Shown piece by piece: positions 32,004 through 41,095 of a stretch of DNA of 64,000 bases. The notes under the pieces were generated by a model, which worked only from the letters and a program-made list of their open reading frames with translations, made no database searches and had not been told where the DNA came from. The stretch covers positions 10,001 to 74,000 of the forward strand of contig NC_063991.1 in the NCBI RefSeq assembly GCF_932276165.1, in the 5' to 3' direction. How positions within the stretch are numbered: the stretch's first letter is position 1; every line of letters starts with the position of its first letter. The translations under genes and the position numbers were made by a program. The stretch comes from Plutella xylostella (Eukaryota > Arthropoda > Insecta > Lepidoptera > Plutellidae).

Positions 32004-32038
32004 TAACCTAACCTAACCTAACCTAACCTAACCTAACC
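32004..32038 (+). repeat. Short telomeric repeat tract between SART-like copies
   Basis: TAA, six CCTAA units and CC between the 5' end of S3 and the poly(A) (as poly(T) on +) of S1. Confidence 0.95.
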
Positions 32039-32058
32039 TTTTTTTTTTTTTTTTTTAC

Positions 32059-32143
32059 GAGGGGAAAATCTTCAGAAAGATTCCCACCGACCTCGGGGGA
32101 GGAAGGCGGGATATGTGGGATTTTTACCCACTAAAACCCCCTC
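32059..32143 (-). other. 3'-terminal RNA fold of S1
   Basis: On the - strand GAGGGGG...GTGGG/CCCAC...CCCGCC...CCCCTC, closing a few bases before the poly(A). It is the same architecture as at the end of S2 with small differences: the closing arm is one base shorter, and GGTGGG replaces GGCGGG in the second hairpin. Confidence 0.55.
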
Positions 32144-32441
32144 GGTGGCCACCATCAGTGCAGGTAGGTGCTCCGGGATCTCCAGGGGAACGCACCGGAG
32201 TCACCTCGCACTGTGCCTCAGCTCTTCTCCGGGAGACTCAAGGTCTCCCAACTCCTTCGCAGTCTGCGCGGCTGTACATGGCCACATGCACAGCCGCTCT
32301 TCCCGGGGCCGCTATTATGCGGCGGCTCGGACCCCCGTCCTCACCGCCCACAGCCCCTAACCTCCTTTTGGTCGCCTTCTACGACGGGCAGGAGATACCG
32401 TAGCCTTATTCTTACTCCCGGGCTACAGGGACGCGACGGGC

Positions 32442-33253
32442 TCACCTGGCCTGAGCCCTTCGCCGTCGCCTCCGAGCTGGATCGGCCCTCTCCCGATCTC
32501 GCTCTGCGGCCTCTTTCTGGACCATGACGGTCTCACAGAACGAGACCACGGCCTTCCAACACTCCTTGCCTCGAGTCATGGCTGCCACCACTGAGGGCAG
32601 TGACAGATCCGGCCCGATCCTGTTAGACAGGATCTGCCTTTCGGACTCCCACGCTGGGCACACTGCAAGTGTGTGCTGCGCGGAGTCCAGGCTGCCTTCA
32701 CAGTGGTGACACGACGGTGCAACCTCACGCCCTATCCGGTGCAGGTACTCACCGAAGCAACCGTGCCCGGTCAGCACCTGCGTCAGACGATACGTGAGGT
32801 TGCCCGGTCGTTGCATCCATGCGTCGAAGCACGGAAGTACGGCTGCGACAGCTCGCTGCCGACAACTTCTCGGCTCCTCCAACCGCTCCCGCCAGTGCTC
32901 CAGAGCGACCTGGTGCTCGTATCGCCGGACGGCTGATGCCGGCTCCGCTTCGGCTACTTCCACATTGTGTAGTCGCTGGTACACTCGAGCGTCCATTTCC
33001 GCCAAGATGTCGAGTGGCGGAAAGCGACCCAACAAAGTCGCCGCATCGTACGATATCGTGCGATATCCGCGAACAACGCGGATGGCCATCTTACGTTGGA
33101 CGCTGTTGAGCAGTGCTCGGTTGCGTCGGACACCCGTCAGTCTCTTCGACCAGACAGGTGCTCCGTAGAGGGCCATGGATCGCACGACTCCCGTATAGAG
33201 GCGGCGGACTCCTTCGCGAGGACCCCCCAGATTCGGAAGCAGCCCGTGCAAAG
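32442..33253 (-). pseudogene. C-terminal ORF2 remnant of S1
   Basis: About 270 codons covering the region after the RT thumb (GLLPNLGGPREGVRRLY, NSVQRKMAIRVVRGYRT), the TGHGCFGEYLHRIG motif and the Cys/His finger CHHCEGSLDSAQH...C, with a basic end RRRRRRAQAR. It is open to the natural stop but has no start, endonuclease or RT catalytic part. Confidence 0.85.
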
Positions 33254-33289
33254 CTAACCTAACCTAACCTAACCTAACCTAACCTAACC
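33254..33289 (+). repeat. Short telomeric repeat tract between S1 and S2
   Basis: CTAA, six CCTAA units and CC. Confidence 0.95.
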
Positions 33290-33316
33290 TTTTTTTTTTT
33301 TTTTTTTTTTTTTTAC

Positions 33317-33401
33317 GAGGGGGAAATCTTCAAAAAGATTCCCGCCGACCTCGGGGGAGGAAGGCGGGATATGTGGGATTTGTACCCACTAAAACCCCCT
33401 C
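33317..33401 (-). other. 3'-terminal RNA fold of S2
   Basis: On the - strand GAGGGGG pairs with CCCCCTC (+ strand 33395-33401 with 33317-33323) and encloses two hairpins, GTGGG/CCCAC and CCCGCC/GGCGGG; the poly(A) follows after GT. Besides the architecture, the sequence GGGGTTTTAGT(G/C)GG after the opening arm matches the TRAS-like 3' end. Confidence 0.7.
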
Positions 33402-33699
33402 GGTGGCCACCATCAGTGCAGGTAGGTGCTCCGGGATCTCCAGGGGAACGCACCGGAGTCACCTCGCACTGTGCCGCAGCTCTTCTCCGGGAGACTCAAG
33501 GTCTCCCCACTCCTTCGCAGCCTGCGCGGCTATACATGGCCACATGCACAGCCGCTCTTCCCGGGGCCGCTATTATGCGGCGGCTCGGACCCCCGTCCTC
33601 ACCGCCCACAGCCCCTAACCTCCTTTTGGTCGCCTTCTACGACGGGCAGGAGATACCGTAGCCTTATTCTTACTCCCGGGCTACAGGGACGCGACGGGC

Positions 33700-36600
33700 T
33701 CACCTGGCCTGAGCCCTTCGCCGTCGCCTCCGAGCTGGATAGGCCCTCTCCCGATCTCGCTCTGCGGCCTCTTTCTGGACCATGACGGTCTCACAGAACG
33801 AGACCACGGCCTTCCAACACTCCTTGCCTCGAGTCATGGCTGCCACCACTGAGGGCAGTGACAGATCCGGCCCGATCCTGTTAGCCAGGATCTGCCTTTC
33901 GGTCTCCCACGCTGGGCACACTGCAAGTGTGTGCTGCGCGGAGTCCAGGCTGCCTTCACAGTGGTGACACGACGGTGCAACCTCACGCCCTATCCGGTGC
34001 AGGTACTCACCGAAGCAACCGTGCCCGGTCAGCACCTGCGTCAGACGATACGTGAGGTTGCCCGGTCGTTGCATCCATGCGTCGAAGCACGGAAGTACGG
34101 CTGCGACAGCTCGCTGCCGACAACTTCTCGGCTCCTCCAACCGCTCCCGCCAGTGCTCCAGAGCGACCTGGTGCTCGTATCGCCGGACGGCTGATGCCGG
34201 CTCCGCATCGGCAACTTCCACATTGTGTAGTCGCTGGTACACTCGAGCGTCCATTTCCGCCAAGATGTCGAGTGGCGGAAAGCGACCCAACAAAGTCGCC
34301 GCATCGTACGATATCGTGCGATATCCACGAACAACGCGGATGGCCATCTTACGTTGGACGCTGTTGAGCAGTGCTCGGTTGCGTCGGACACCCGTCAGTC
34401 TCTTCGACCAGACAGGTGCTCCGTAGAGGGCCATGGATCGCACGACTCCCGTATAGAGGCGGCGGACTCCTTCGCGAGGACCCCCCAGATTCGGAAGCAG
34501 CCCATGCAAAGCACCAGCTACTTTTTGTATCCGGGGGGCTAACCTTTTGAAGTGTTCCTCGAATGACCAGCGACTATCCAGGACTAGGCCGAGGTAGCGC
34601 ATATGCCGTCCTATGGCGATACGAGCATCACCAACTTGCACCGCTAGGTCAGGTGGTTCCCTGCTCCTAGGCAGTTTATGGAACCACAGCGCCTCGGTCT
34701 TGTGGGGCGCTGTTTTGAGACCCAGCTGGTGGATCTTGCCAATCACTCTGGCCACAGCATCTTCCGCCCTTGGTATAGCCTCCTCGAAGGAGGCCCCGCT
34801 AGCAACTACCAGTGTGTCGTCGGCGTAACACACTGTGCTAACACCATCTGGGAGCTCAACTCGCAGGACCGCATCGTATGCCAAGTTCCACAGAAGAGGG
34901 CCCAACACCGACCCCTGCGGAACTCCGCAACTGACATCCCTCCGCGAAAACATACCCTCTCTGCCCGGGTACTTGATATACCTGTTCGACAGGTATGACC
35001 CGACTATTCGCTGCAGGTAGGAAGGCAATTGGTGGTACACAAGAGCCTCCCTAATGGTTCCCCAAGGGATGGAGTTGAACGCATTAACTATGTCTAGGCT
35101 AATAGCCAGCGCAACTCCCCCTTGGTTCACAGCCTGCTCCGACAGTGAGCGAACGCGAAGTATCGCATCCACTGTCGATCGCGCAATCCGGAAGCCGTAC
35201 TGACTATCCGAAAGGTCGGGACCATCCCGTCTCAGGTGTGCCTGGATGCGATCGGCGATGACTCGCTCAAAGAGCTTGCCAGCCTCGTCCAGCAGACAGA
35301 TGGGTCGGTACGCAGAGGGAGAGTCTGCGGGCCTGCCTTCCTTCTTCAGTAGCACCAGCGTGGCCTCCTTCCAGTCGGTGGGGAACTCGCCGTCACTCAG
35401 GCAGCGGTTCAGCAGACAGATGAACTGTCTGAATAAACCAGCCCTGAGCGCCAGCACCCACACGCGTCCTGGTATGCCATCGGGGCCGGGAGCGGTGTTC
35501 CGCGCTCCGAGACGCCTGACTGCTCGTTCCAGCTCCGGATCCTTCACTCCTAACTCGTCAGACCACGTGGTCGGGTCTAACGGGAGAGGGTCTTGTTGAC
35601 CTTCCTGGCCCCTGGGAAACAGTGTGCTGACCACCGTCTCTACCAGAGCGGGTTCTAGGGTTTCGGTCAACGGAGGGACCCACGGACGCAGCCTGCCCAG
35701 TACTGATTTGTACGGTCGGCCCCATGGATCCCTGTTGAGACCCTCCAGGAGCTCCTTCCAGGACCGAGTCTTCGCGTCTGCAATCGCGAAACGAAGCGCG
35801 CTTTTGGCCTCCCGATAGGCGTCATAGGCGGTACTCTTTTCGGCCTCCGTTGCCTGGCGTCTTCTCCGTGCTCGGGTGTACTGGCGTCGACTGCGGAGAC
35901 AAACCGCGTGCAACTGCGCAATTTCCTCTGACCACCAGTACGCCCCTCTGCGCGTGGATGGCTTGGCCCGAGGCATCGATGCGTCACAGATGGACGTCAT
36001 CGTTTCCCGGAACCAATTGGCCTCCTCTTCTACGCTGACTCCTTCGGCTGGTCTTCCCGCCCATGACGCTACCGTTGCAGCAGCAACTAGGCTATCCCGG
36101 TCCAGCGATTTTAATGCCCAGCGGCGTTGTGCAGTGTCCGTGCGGATGGTATGGCCAGCTGGCCGGAGGTTCACCTCAAACACGACGTGTCGATGGTCCG
36201 ACAGGGTTACCATCTCCTCAGCCACCCTCCATCCAGACACAAGACGTGCAGCAGGAGGAGTTGCCCATGAAAGATCCACGATCGACTCCCCCTGCCACCG
36301 CACGCACGTGGGCACGGACCCCCGGTTCAAGAGCCGTAGGTCGAGCCCAGCAGCCCATTCCAGCACTGAGTCTCCCTTAGCGTCGTCTGCCTCCCTGCCC
36401 CAGGCTCTAGAGTGGGCATTGAAATCGCCCAGGACAAGCACGGGGCGAGGCAGGCATCTACGAACACACAGCGCTACCGCATCCAGATGAGACTCATACT
36501 CTGCACGGGGACTGTTGGGGGACAGGTAACAGCCCACTACCGCCATAGGGCCCAGCTGAACCGCCACAAAGCGCAAGCCCCGCTCGAGGAGAGTGCACGG

Positions 36601-36783
36601 GGGGTCACCCGATCCACCGCACCAATAAACGGCGACGAATCCTCCGGTATCGCCGAACCATCGGGGGTGATTTGGCACTCGGTAAGGATCCGACGCGACT
36701 GCCATGGCAACCGAACGCTCCGCCAGAGTATGCAGGAACAAGTCCTGTGACTCTCGGCAGTGATTCAGGTTGCCTTGCAACAA
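33700..36783 (-). CDS. ORF2 polyprotein (APE endonuclease, RT, Cys/His finger) of SART-like S2
   Basis: 1027 codons. Endonuclease: LQGNLNHC at the start, VLGDFNAHSRAWG near 115, SIVDLSW near 165, SDHRHVVFEV near 195. Reverse transcriptase: NTAPGPDGIPG, YRPICLLDEAGKLFERVI, QYGFR, LDIVNAFNSIPW, VPQGSVLGPLLWN and catalytic YADD. After the thumb come TGHGCFGEYLHRIG and the finger CHHCEG...H...C, then a basic tail; no RNase H. The frame begins two to three bases beyond the ORF1 stop without an ATG (first ATG in frame near residue 27), and is open upstream, so translation is probably coupled to ORF1. In Bombyx SART1, ORF2 is translated by coupling at a UAAUG stop-start; that sequence is not seen here (it is CATAAACTTG). 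Confidence 0.9.
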   Translation of the reverse strand: MLQGNLNHCRESQDLFLHTLAERSVAMAVASDPYRVPNHPRWFGDTGGFVAVYWCGGSGDPPCTLLERGLRFVAVQLGPMAVVGCYLSPNSPRAEYESHLDAVALCVRRCLPRPVLVLGDFNAHSRAWGREADDAKGDSVLEWAAGLDLRLLNRGSVPTCVRWQGESIVDLSWATPPAARLVSGWRVAEEMVTLSDHRHVVFEVNLRPAGHTIRTDTAQRRWALKSLDRDSLVAAATVASWAGRPAEGVSVEEEANWFRETMTSICDASMPRAKPSTRRGAYWWSEEIAQLHAVCLRSRRQYTRARRRRQATEAEKSTAYDAYREAKSALRFAIADAKTRSWKELLEGLNRDPWGRPYKSVLGRLRPWVPPLTETLEPALVETVVSTLFPRGQEGQQDPLPLDPTTWSDELGVKDPELERAVRRLGARNTAPGPDGIPGRVWVLALRAGLFRQFICLLNRCLSDGEFPTDWKEATLVLLKKEGRPADSPSAYRPICLLDEAGKLFERVIADRIQAHLRRDGPDLSDSQYGFRIARSTVDAILRVRSLSEQAVNQGGVALAISLDIVNAFNSIPWGTIREALVYHQLPSYLQRIVGSYLSNRYIKYPGREGMFSRRDVSCGVPQGSVLGPLLWNLAYDAVLRVELPDGVSTVCYADDTLVVASGASFEEAIPRAEDAVARVIGKIHQLGLKTAPHKTEALWFHKLPRSREPPDLAVQVGDARIAIGRHMRYLGLVLDSRWSFEEHFKRLAPRIQKVAGALHGLLPNLGGPREGVRRLYTGVVRSMALYGAPVWSKRLTGVRRNRALLNSVQRKMAIRVVRGYRTISYDAATLLGRFPPLDILAEMDARVYQRLHNVEVADAEPASAVRRYEHQVALEHWRERLEEPRSCRQRAVAAVLPCFDAWMQRPGNLTYRLTQVLTGHGCFGEYLHRIGREVAPSCHHCEGSLDSAQHTLAVCPAWETERQILANRIGPDLSLPSVVAAMTRGKECWKAVVSFCETVMVQKEAAERDRERAYPARRRRRRAQAR

Positions 36784-36785
36784 GT

Positions 36786-38816
36786 TTATGGCTGCGAATG
36801 GGAAACCTCCATTGCCTCCCTCGGGCCCGTGTTGCCCGTTGGAACCGGCAAGCTGGCTGGGACCGGTTCATCGGCTCGGGGATTGGCAGGCAAGGCCTGC
36901 GGCTTCTTTTTACGGCCCTTTGGAGGAGTGCACCTCTTGCTGCCCAGTCGGTGGTCTGATGGCCTACCGAGGTCGGCACAAAGAGGGCATTTCGGCCTAT
37001 CCGCCCTGCACTGGTTTGCGCGATGACCGTTCTCCCCACAAGTGTAGCACCTGTCGCTTCTGTCAACAGAGTTGGGGCACTGGCGGCGGACGTGGCCAGT
37101 CTCGAGGCAGCGGTAGCACTGCATTGGTCTGGCCGCCAGAACCTCAACTCTTGCCGATGCCCACCCGACGCAGATGCGCTTCGCTGCTGCCAGTTTGCGC
37201 ACCGCCGCGAGCGGACACCGGACCCACGCCGAATTCAGACCCGACCGTGCTCTACGGATCTCACCCACTTTGATATCGGCAGCTTGGCATTCTCCCGCAT
37301 TCGCGATCGCCGCGGCCAACTGAACACCTGAGATTGCCTCGTCCAGGTCCATGATGCGCACCTCCCCAGTCTTGAAGGGGCGCGCAACATGGACTGGCAT
37401 GTCGGCTAGGGCCTCCCTCATTTTTGCGGCAAGATCGTCCGCATGCTTCGAGCATTCTGCGCCAGAAACCTCGAGAACGAGGCCCCCAGTCACGGCTCGC
37501 TTCATGCGGACGGTGTTTATACCGCAGTCGCTCAGGCGGACGCGCTCCTTCGCCGCTGCCATGACGACAGCGTATGTTGCATCTGCGCCTTCCCGAATCG
37601 TGACGGTAATAGCTGCCGTTGAGGGAGGCTTTGCCGGAATCACCCTCTTCTGTTGTGTCGGCCTCTGCGGTGCGGTGACTGCCGCCTTCTGTTTCGGGGC
37701 TTTCCTGTTCACTACGGTGGCCCAGGTGCTTCCACTCGCTACCGGAGTAGCAGAAAGCACAGTTTGTGTTCGAGCCACCAGAGCCGGGGTCTCCACAACC
37801 CCCTTCTTCCTCTTCCTTTTCTTCTTCTTTTTAGCCTTAGGCCTGGGCTGTGTCGTCGGAACCTCCCCTGCTGTTGGCCTATTCTGCCCGGCTGATGGCG
37901 TCGAGCCGGCTCGAGGTGATGTCTTTGGAGCGGGAGCGATGGACGCAACTGCCGCCAGTTTCTTGTCCATCAAGCCCCCAATGCGCTCCATCAGGCGCCG
38001 CTCCCATTCTCCCGAAGGTTCGGGGGAAGGCCTGGTAGGCGATACCGGCGCCGCGATATGGTCCGGAGTCTGCCGGAGTGTTGCCACCTCCTTGGCCAGG
38101 TCTTCCAGCCTCGAACTGAGGGCGGCTACCTGAGAGCGCAGCTCTGCGTTCTCCCGCTCCAGCCTCTCCTCGTTCCGGCCCGACACCGTGCGTTGCACCA
38201 GCTCTGTGGTGGCGGCCTGCACCTGTCTCGCGGCAAGGCGAAGGCTGTGGACGAAGGTGCCCTTCAAATTTCTCGACCTGTCGGCAACCCCTTCGACAGT
38301 GGACAGCTGAGCTGCAATAAAAGTATTCAGATCAGCTGTCGGTCGTCCCTGCATTTCTGCCAACAGGTCATCCACCTTTGGTAGTGCGGCCTTCGCCCTG
38401 GTGTTGGAGGGGGTGAGAGATTGGCCAAGAATCTCATCGTCCTCCCCACTTCCATCCCTAACCGAGCGCCTCAGCACTCGGCGTTTTGAACCCGGCGGGC
38501 TGTTATTGGCTCCCGGGTTCCCCCTTTTCCTGGGCCGTTTAGACACGACGTCCGATGATGTCATAGAGATAAATGACACCACCGACGACGTGTCCGACCC
38601 GACACTGTCTCTGCGCTGAGACGAGCGCTCAAATGGGCGCGCAAATTCATTATCATAAATTGACTCACGGTCACAAGTTTTTTTTCCTAAATCACAAAGG
38701 TGCAAATTGCCCCCCCCAGAATACGAGGGGCAGCCCGAGCCAATTGGCTCGGGGAGGGATTCTCCAGTTACGGGACCCTCCTGGGGTACAATATCATCTA
38801 TTTTTTGTACCTCCAT
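36786..38816 (-). CDS. ORF1 (gag-like protein) of SART-like S2
   Basis: 676 residues from ATG 38816 to TAA 36786-36788. The N-terminus is acidic with a Ser/Asp-rich stretch. A basic KRPRKRG patch follows, then a coiled coil (about 222-258), a very basic KAKKKKKRKRKKG (about 330) and a conserved central domain. Three zinc knuckles stand near the end: CYRCLETGHVRRQC, CYTCGENGHRANQC and CPLC...H...C. R1-type ORF1 proteins bind element RNA and the ORF2 protein and, for SART1, carry telomere-localisation signals; the basic patches would suit nuclear import. It is clearly diverged from the S3 ORF1 copies, so two SART-like subfamilies lie here. Confidence 0.9.
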   Translation of the reverse strand: MEVQKIDDIVPQEGPVTGESLPEPIGSGCPSYSGGGNLHLCDLGKKTCDRESIYDNEFARPFERSSQRRDSVGSDTSSVVSFISMTSSDVVSKRPRKRGNPGANNSPPGSKRRVLRRSVRDGSGEDDEILGQSLTPSNTRAKAALPKVDDLLAEMQGRPTADLNTFIAAQLSTVEGVADRSRNLKGTFVHSLRLAARQVQAATTELVQRTVSGRNEERLERENAELRSQVAALSSRLEDLAKEVATLRQTPDHIAAPVSPTRPSPEPSGEWERRLMERIGGLMDKKLAAVASIAPAPKTSPRAGSTPSAGQNRPTAGEVPTTQPRPKAKKKKKRKRKKGVVETPALVARTQTVLSATPVASGSTWATVVNRKAPKQKAAVTAPQRPTQQKRVIPAKPPSTAAITVTIREGADATYAVVMAAAKERVRLSDCGINTVRMKRAVTGGLVLEVSGAECSKHADDLAAKMREALADMPVHVARPFKTGEVRIMDLDEAISGVQLAAAIANAGECQAADIKVGEIRRARSGLNSAWVRCPLAAVRKLAAAKRICVGWASARVEVLAARPMQCYRCLETGHVRRQCPNSVDRSDRCYTCGENGHRANQCRADRPKCPLCADLGRPSDHRLGSKRCTPPKGRKKKPQALPANPRADEPVPASLPVPTGNTGPREAMEVSHSQP

Positions 38817-38995
38817 GATTTAGGACTCCTCCACCTTGGTGTTTGGTCCGCGAGAGTTAAACTCAACCTCGGCTCACTGCGACTAGTACGAGCGTAGTAG
38901 TAGCAGAGAGCCGAGGCTCCCTATCCGCCACCTGGGACGCGCCACGTAGGGGTTCACCTCCCCTCCCACTTAGACAACTAAGCAGGTCCGTGGAA
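38817..38995 (-). promoter_or_regulatory. Short 5' UTR of S2
   Basis: About 180 bases between the TTAGG junction and the ORF1 ATG, far shorter than the S3 or TRAS-like leaders and without the S3 monomers. A shortened 5' end cannot be excluded. Confidence 0.5.
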
Positions 38996-39027
38996 CCTAA
39001 CCTAACCTAACCTAACCTAACCTAACC
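38996..39027 (+). repeat. Short telomeric repeat tract at the inner end of the array
   Basis: Six CCTAA units plus CC between the 5' ends of S2 (- strand) and a TRAS-like fragment (+ strand). It is the right-most, chromosome-internal CCTAA tract in the window. Confidence 0.95.
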
Positions 39028-39435
39028 AGTCGCAATCATTCCGCCGGTCGGTACGCATCGTTTTTGTGACGCTCCGCAGTAAAAAACCTTTAAAAATAGA
39101 AAAAATAGTCGGATTTTGCTACCTTTCAGTGCAGAAATTGGTGATTTCCTAGTGTCCACTCAAGTACAAAGTGCAAAAAAGTGAAAATTAATATATTCAA
39201 GGTCGTTTTTCTCGAGAAAGCGATCGACGAACCCCACTTTTTCTTTGCGGCCCAGGTGCGTTCTGGTGACGGCCACGAGGTCATCGATCCCCGGGTGCCT
39301 GACAAGAATTGACACCTGAGAAGCAGTCTCTACGACCGGCAAGTTGTGACAAAATTTTATTTTTCAATATATTTCAAAATTTCAAGGAGTTATTAACTGT
39401 CGGTTTGACAGTTTATAAAACCCAGACAGTATTTT
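39028..39435 (+). mobile_element. TRAS-like 5' UTR fragment (third subfamily)
   Basis: It begins AGTCGCAATCATTCCGCC after CCTAACC and follows the TRAS-like leader pattern (GACGCTCCGCA, CGATCGACGA, CCACGAGGTCATCGAT) with about 30 per cent difference from A1 by eye. It breaks off near 39435, where SART-like ORF2 sequence begins in the same strand. No ORF of its own. Confidence 0.7.
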
Positions 39436-39439
39436 GCTT

Positions 39440-40283
39440 CGTCGTGTTTGAGGTGAACCTCCGGCCAGCTGGCCATACCATCCTCACGGACACTGCACAA
39501 CGCCGCTGGGCATTAAAATCGCTGGACCGAGAAAGCCTAGTTGCTGCTGCAACGGTAGCGTCATGGGCTGGAAGACCAGCCGAAGGCGTCAGGGTAGAAG
39601 AGGAGGCCAATTGGTTCCGAGAAACGATGACGTCCATCTGTGACGTGTCGATGCCCCGGGCCAAGCCATCCACGCGCAGAGGGGCGTACTGGTGGTCAGA
39701 GGAAATCGCGCAGTTGCACGCGGTTTGTCTCCGCAGTCGACGCCAGTACAGAGAAGACGCCACGCAACGGAGGCCGAAAAGAGTACCGCCTATGACGCTT
39801 ATCGGGAGGCCAAAAACGCGCTTCGTTTCGCGATTGCAGACGTGAAGGCTCGGTCCTGGAAGGAGCTCCTGGAGGGTCTCAACAGGGATCCATGGGGCCG
39901 ACCGTACAAATCAGTACTGGGCAGGCTGCGTCCGTGGGTCCCTCCGTTGACCGAAACCCTGGAACCCGCTCTGGTAGAGACGGTGGTCAGCACACTGTTT
40001 CCCAGGGGCCAGGAAGGTCAACAAGACCCTCTCCCGTTAGACGAGTTAGGAGTGAAGGATCCGGAGCTAGAACGAGCAGTCAGGCGTCTCGGAGCGCGGA
40101 ACACCGCTCCCGGCCCCGATGGCATACCAGGACGTGTGTGGGTGCTGGCGCTCAGGGCTGGTATATTCAGACAGTTCATCTGTCTGCTGAACCGCTGCCT
40201 GAGTGACGGCGAGTTCCCCACCGACTGGAAGGAGGCCACGCTGGTGCTCCTGAAGAAAGAAGGCAGGCCCGCAGACTCTCCTG
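39440..40283 (+). pseudogene. Inverted SART-like ORF2 fragment (endonuclease end to RT fingers)
   Basis: On the + strand it encodes VVFEVNLRPAGHTI through WWSEEIAQLHAVC to NTAPGPDGIPG and EATLVLLKKEGRPADSP, matching S2 ORF2 residues about 200-490. Relative to S2 it carries an 18-base in-frame deletion (before ELGVKDPE) and a frameshift near 39750. It is opposite in strand to S1-S3 and cut at both ends; the right end (40283) is the inner boundary of the telomeric array. Confidence 0.85.
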
Positions 40284-41095
40284 TCAAACCGAGATAAAAG
40301 TTTTAATTTAATGTCGAAGAAGCTGAGCTTCTACCACTAGACCACAGAGGTAGATTCAAGAAGTTAAACCCTTATGACTTAATGAGAACTATTGAATTAC
40401 GTGAAAAATCTTCTAACTAAATATTTTAAAATAAGACCTTACTTAGAAATTGAGGTGTTATTTATTGAGTCGTTTCTTTTGCACTGACACTCCATCTAGT
40501 TCGTTGTATTGTTTTTCAAAGGGCATAAAGGGTTAACTTGACACCTGAAAATGGTCCTGTCCCTTTCACTGCATTCTATTATCATCAGTAGCAGGTCTCA
40601 AGTTGACTATAGATTGGCAAGTTTCTTGGCGACCCTCCTTGCGGGGTGAAAGACGCGGAGGGGACGAGGTACCCAAGACGACAGCGGGTAGCGGGAGGGG
40701 TAGCGGTGAAGGGCAACGCGTGCACTGCATGTCATTGTTACGGCAGTCTCGGCCGCGCAGCCGAGGCGGCCACATGTCTTATATAGTCTGTCATAATTTG
40801 AGTGCGACCCACATGAGATCATTGATCCTGAGACCATTAGTCTTAGGATGAGTGTTGAGGCCTTTTTAATATTATCATTATATTATTATTAGGTATCTAT
40901 AATTCGTCAACAAAATAACGTTAAAAACAACAAATCGTATAATGTCTCAATATAGGGGCTTCTTGTAGAACAGCGTACCGGATCAGCCATGCTACGCGGC
41001 TAAAGGTTGGTACTGCGCAGTCAGATACGAGAAAGTAAACAACAAAGACGAAGAGTCCATATGACAGTGCGTCAGTTGTCAGTTCTTGTAACTAG
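40284..41095. other. Intergenic; tRNA-like scrap and a repeat shared with 56105-56190
   Basis: No gene is seen. The - strand at about 40352-40312 reads GTGGTCTAGTGGTAGAAGC, a tRNA-type A box, probably a SINE remnant. About 60 bases at 40609-40670 (core CTTGGCGACCCTCCTTGCGG) recur inverted at 56105-56190, bracketing the transposase remnant and the gypsy insertions. The rest is unassigned. Confidence 0.4.

Larger units (their letters stand above)
32039..33253 (-). mobile_element. SART-like element S1, 5'-truncated
   Basis: On the - strand the unit begins inside ORF2 (at 33253), runs through the ORF2 C-terminus, a 0.38-kb 3' UTR and an 18-A tail (32056-32039) joined to GGTTAGG. It is nearly identical to the same part of S2. 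5' truncation is the typical product of incomplete target-primed reverse transcription. The 5' junction joins directly to TTAG(G) repeat. Confidence 0.9.
33290..38995 (-). mobile_element. SART-like telomere-specific non-LTR retrotransposon S2 (full length)
   Basis: A complete 5.7-kb element on the - strand: 5' end at about 38995 against TTAGG repeat, short leader, ORF1 (676 aa), ORF2 (1027 aa), 0.38-kb 3' UTR and a 25-A tail (33314-33290) followed by GGTTAGG. Poly(A)-(TTAGG)n on the sense strand is the SART orientation, opposite to TRAS. It is much more GC-rich than the TRAS-like copies. No RNase H domain is present. Both ORFs are open, so it may be competent. Confidence 0.9.

Noticed and set aside
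37351..38133. Long open frame on the + strand opposite SART-like S2 ORF1
   Set aside because: It is antisense to a well-supported coding frame in GC-rich DNA, has low-complexity Ala/Leu/Phe composition and no recognisable motif. The same holds for the many + strand frames between 26000 and 38900.
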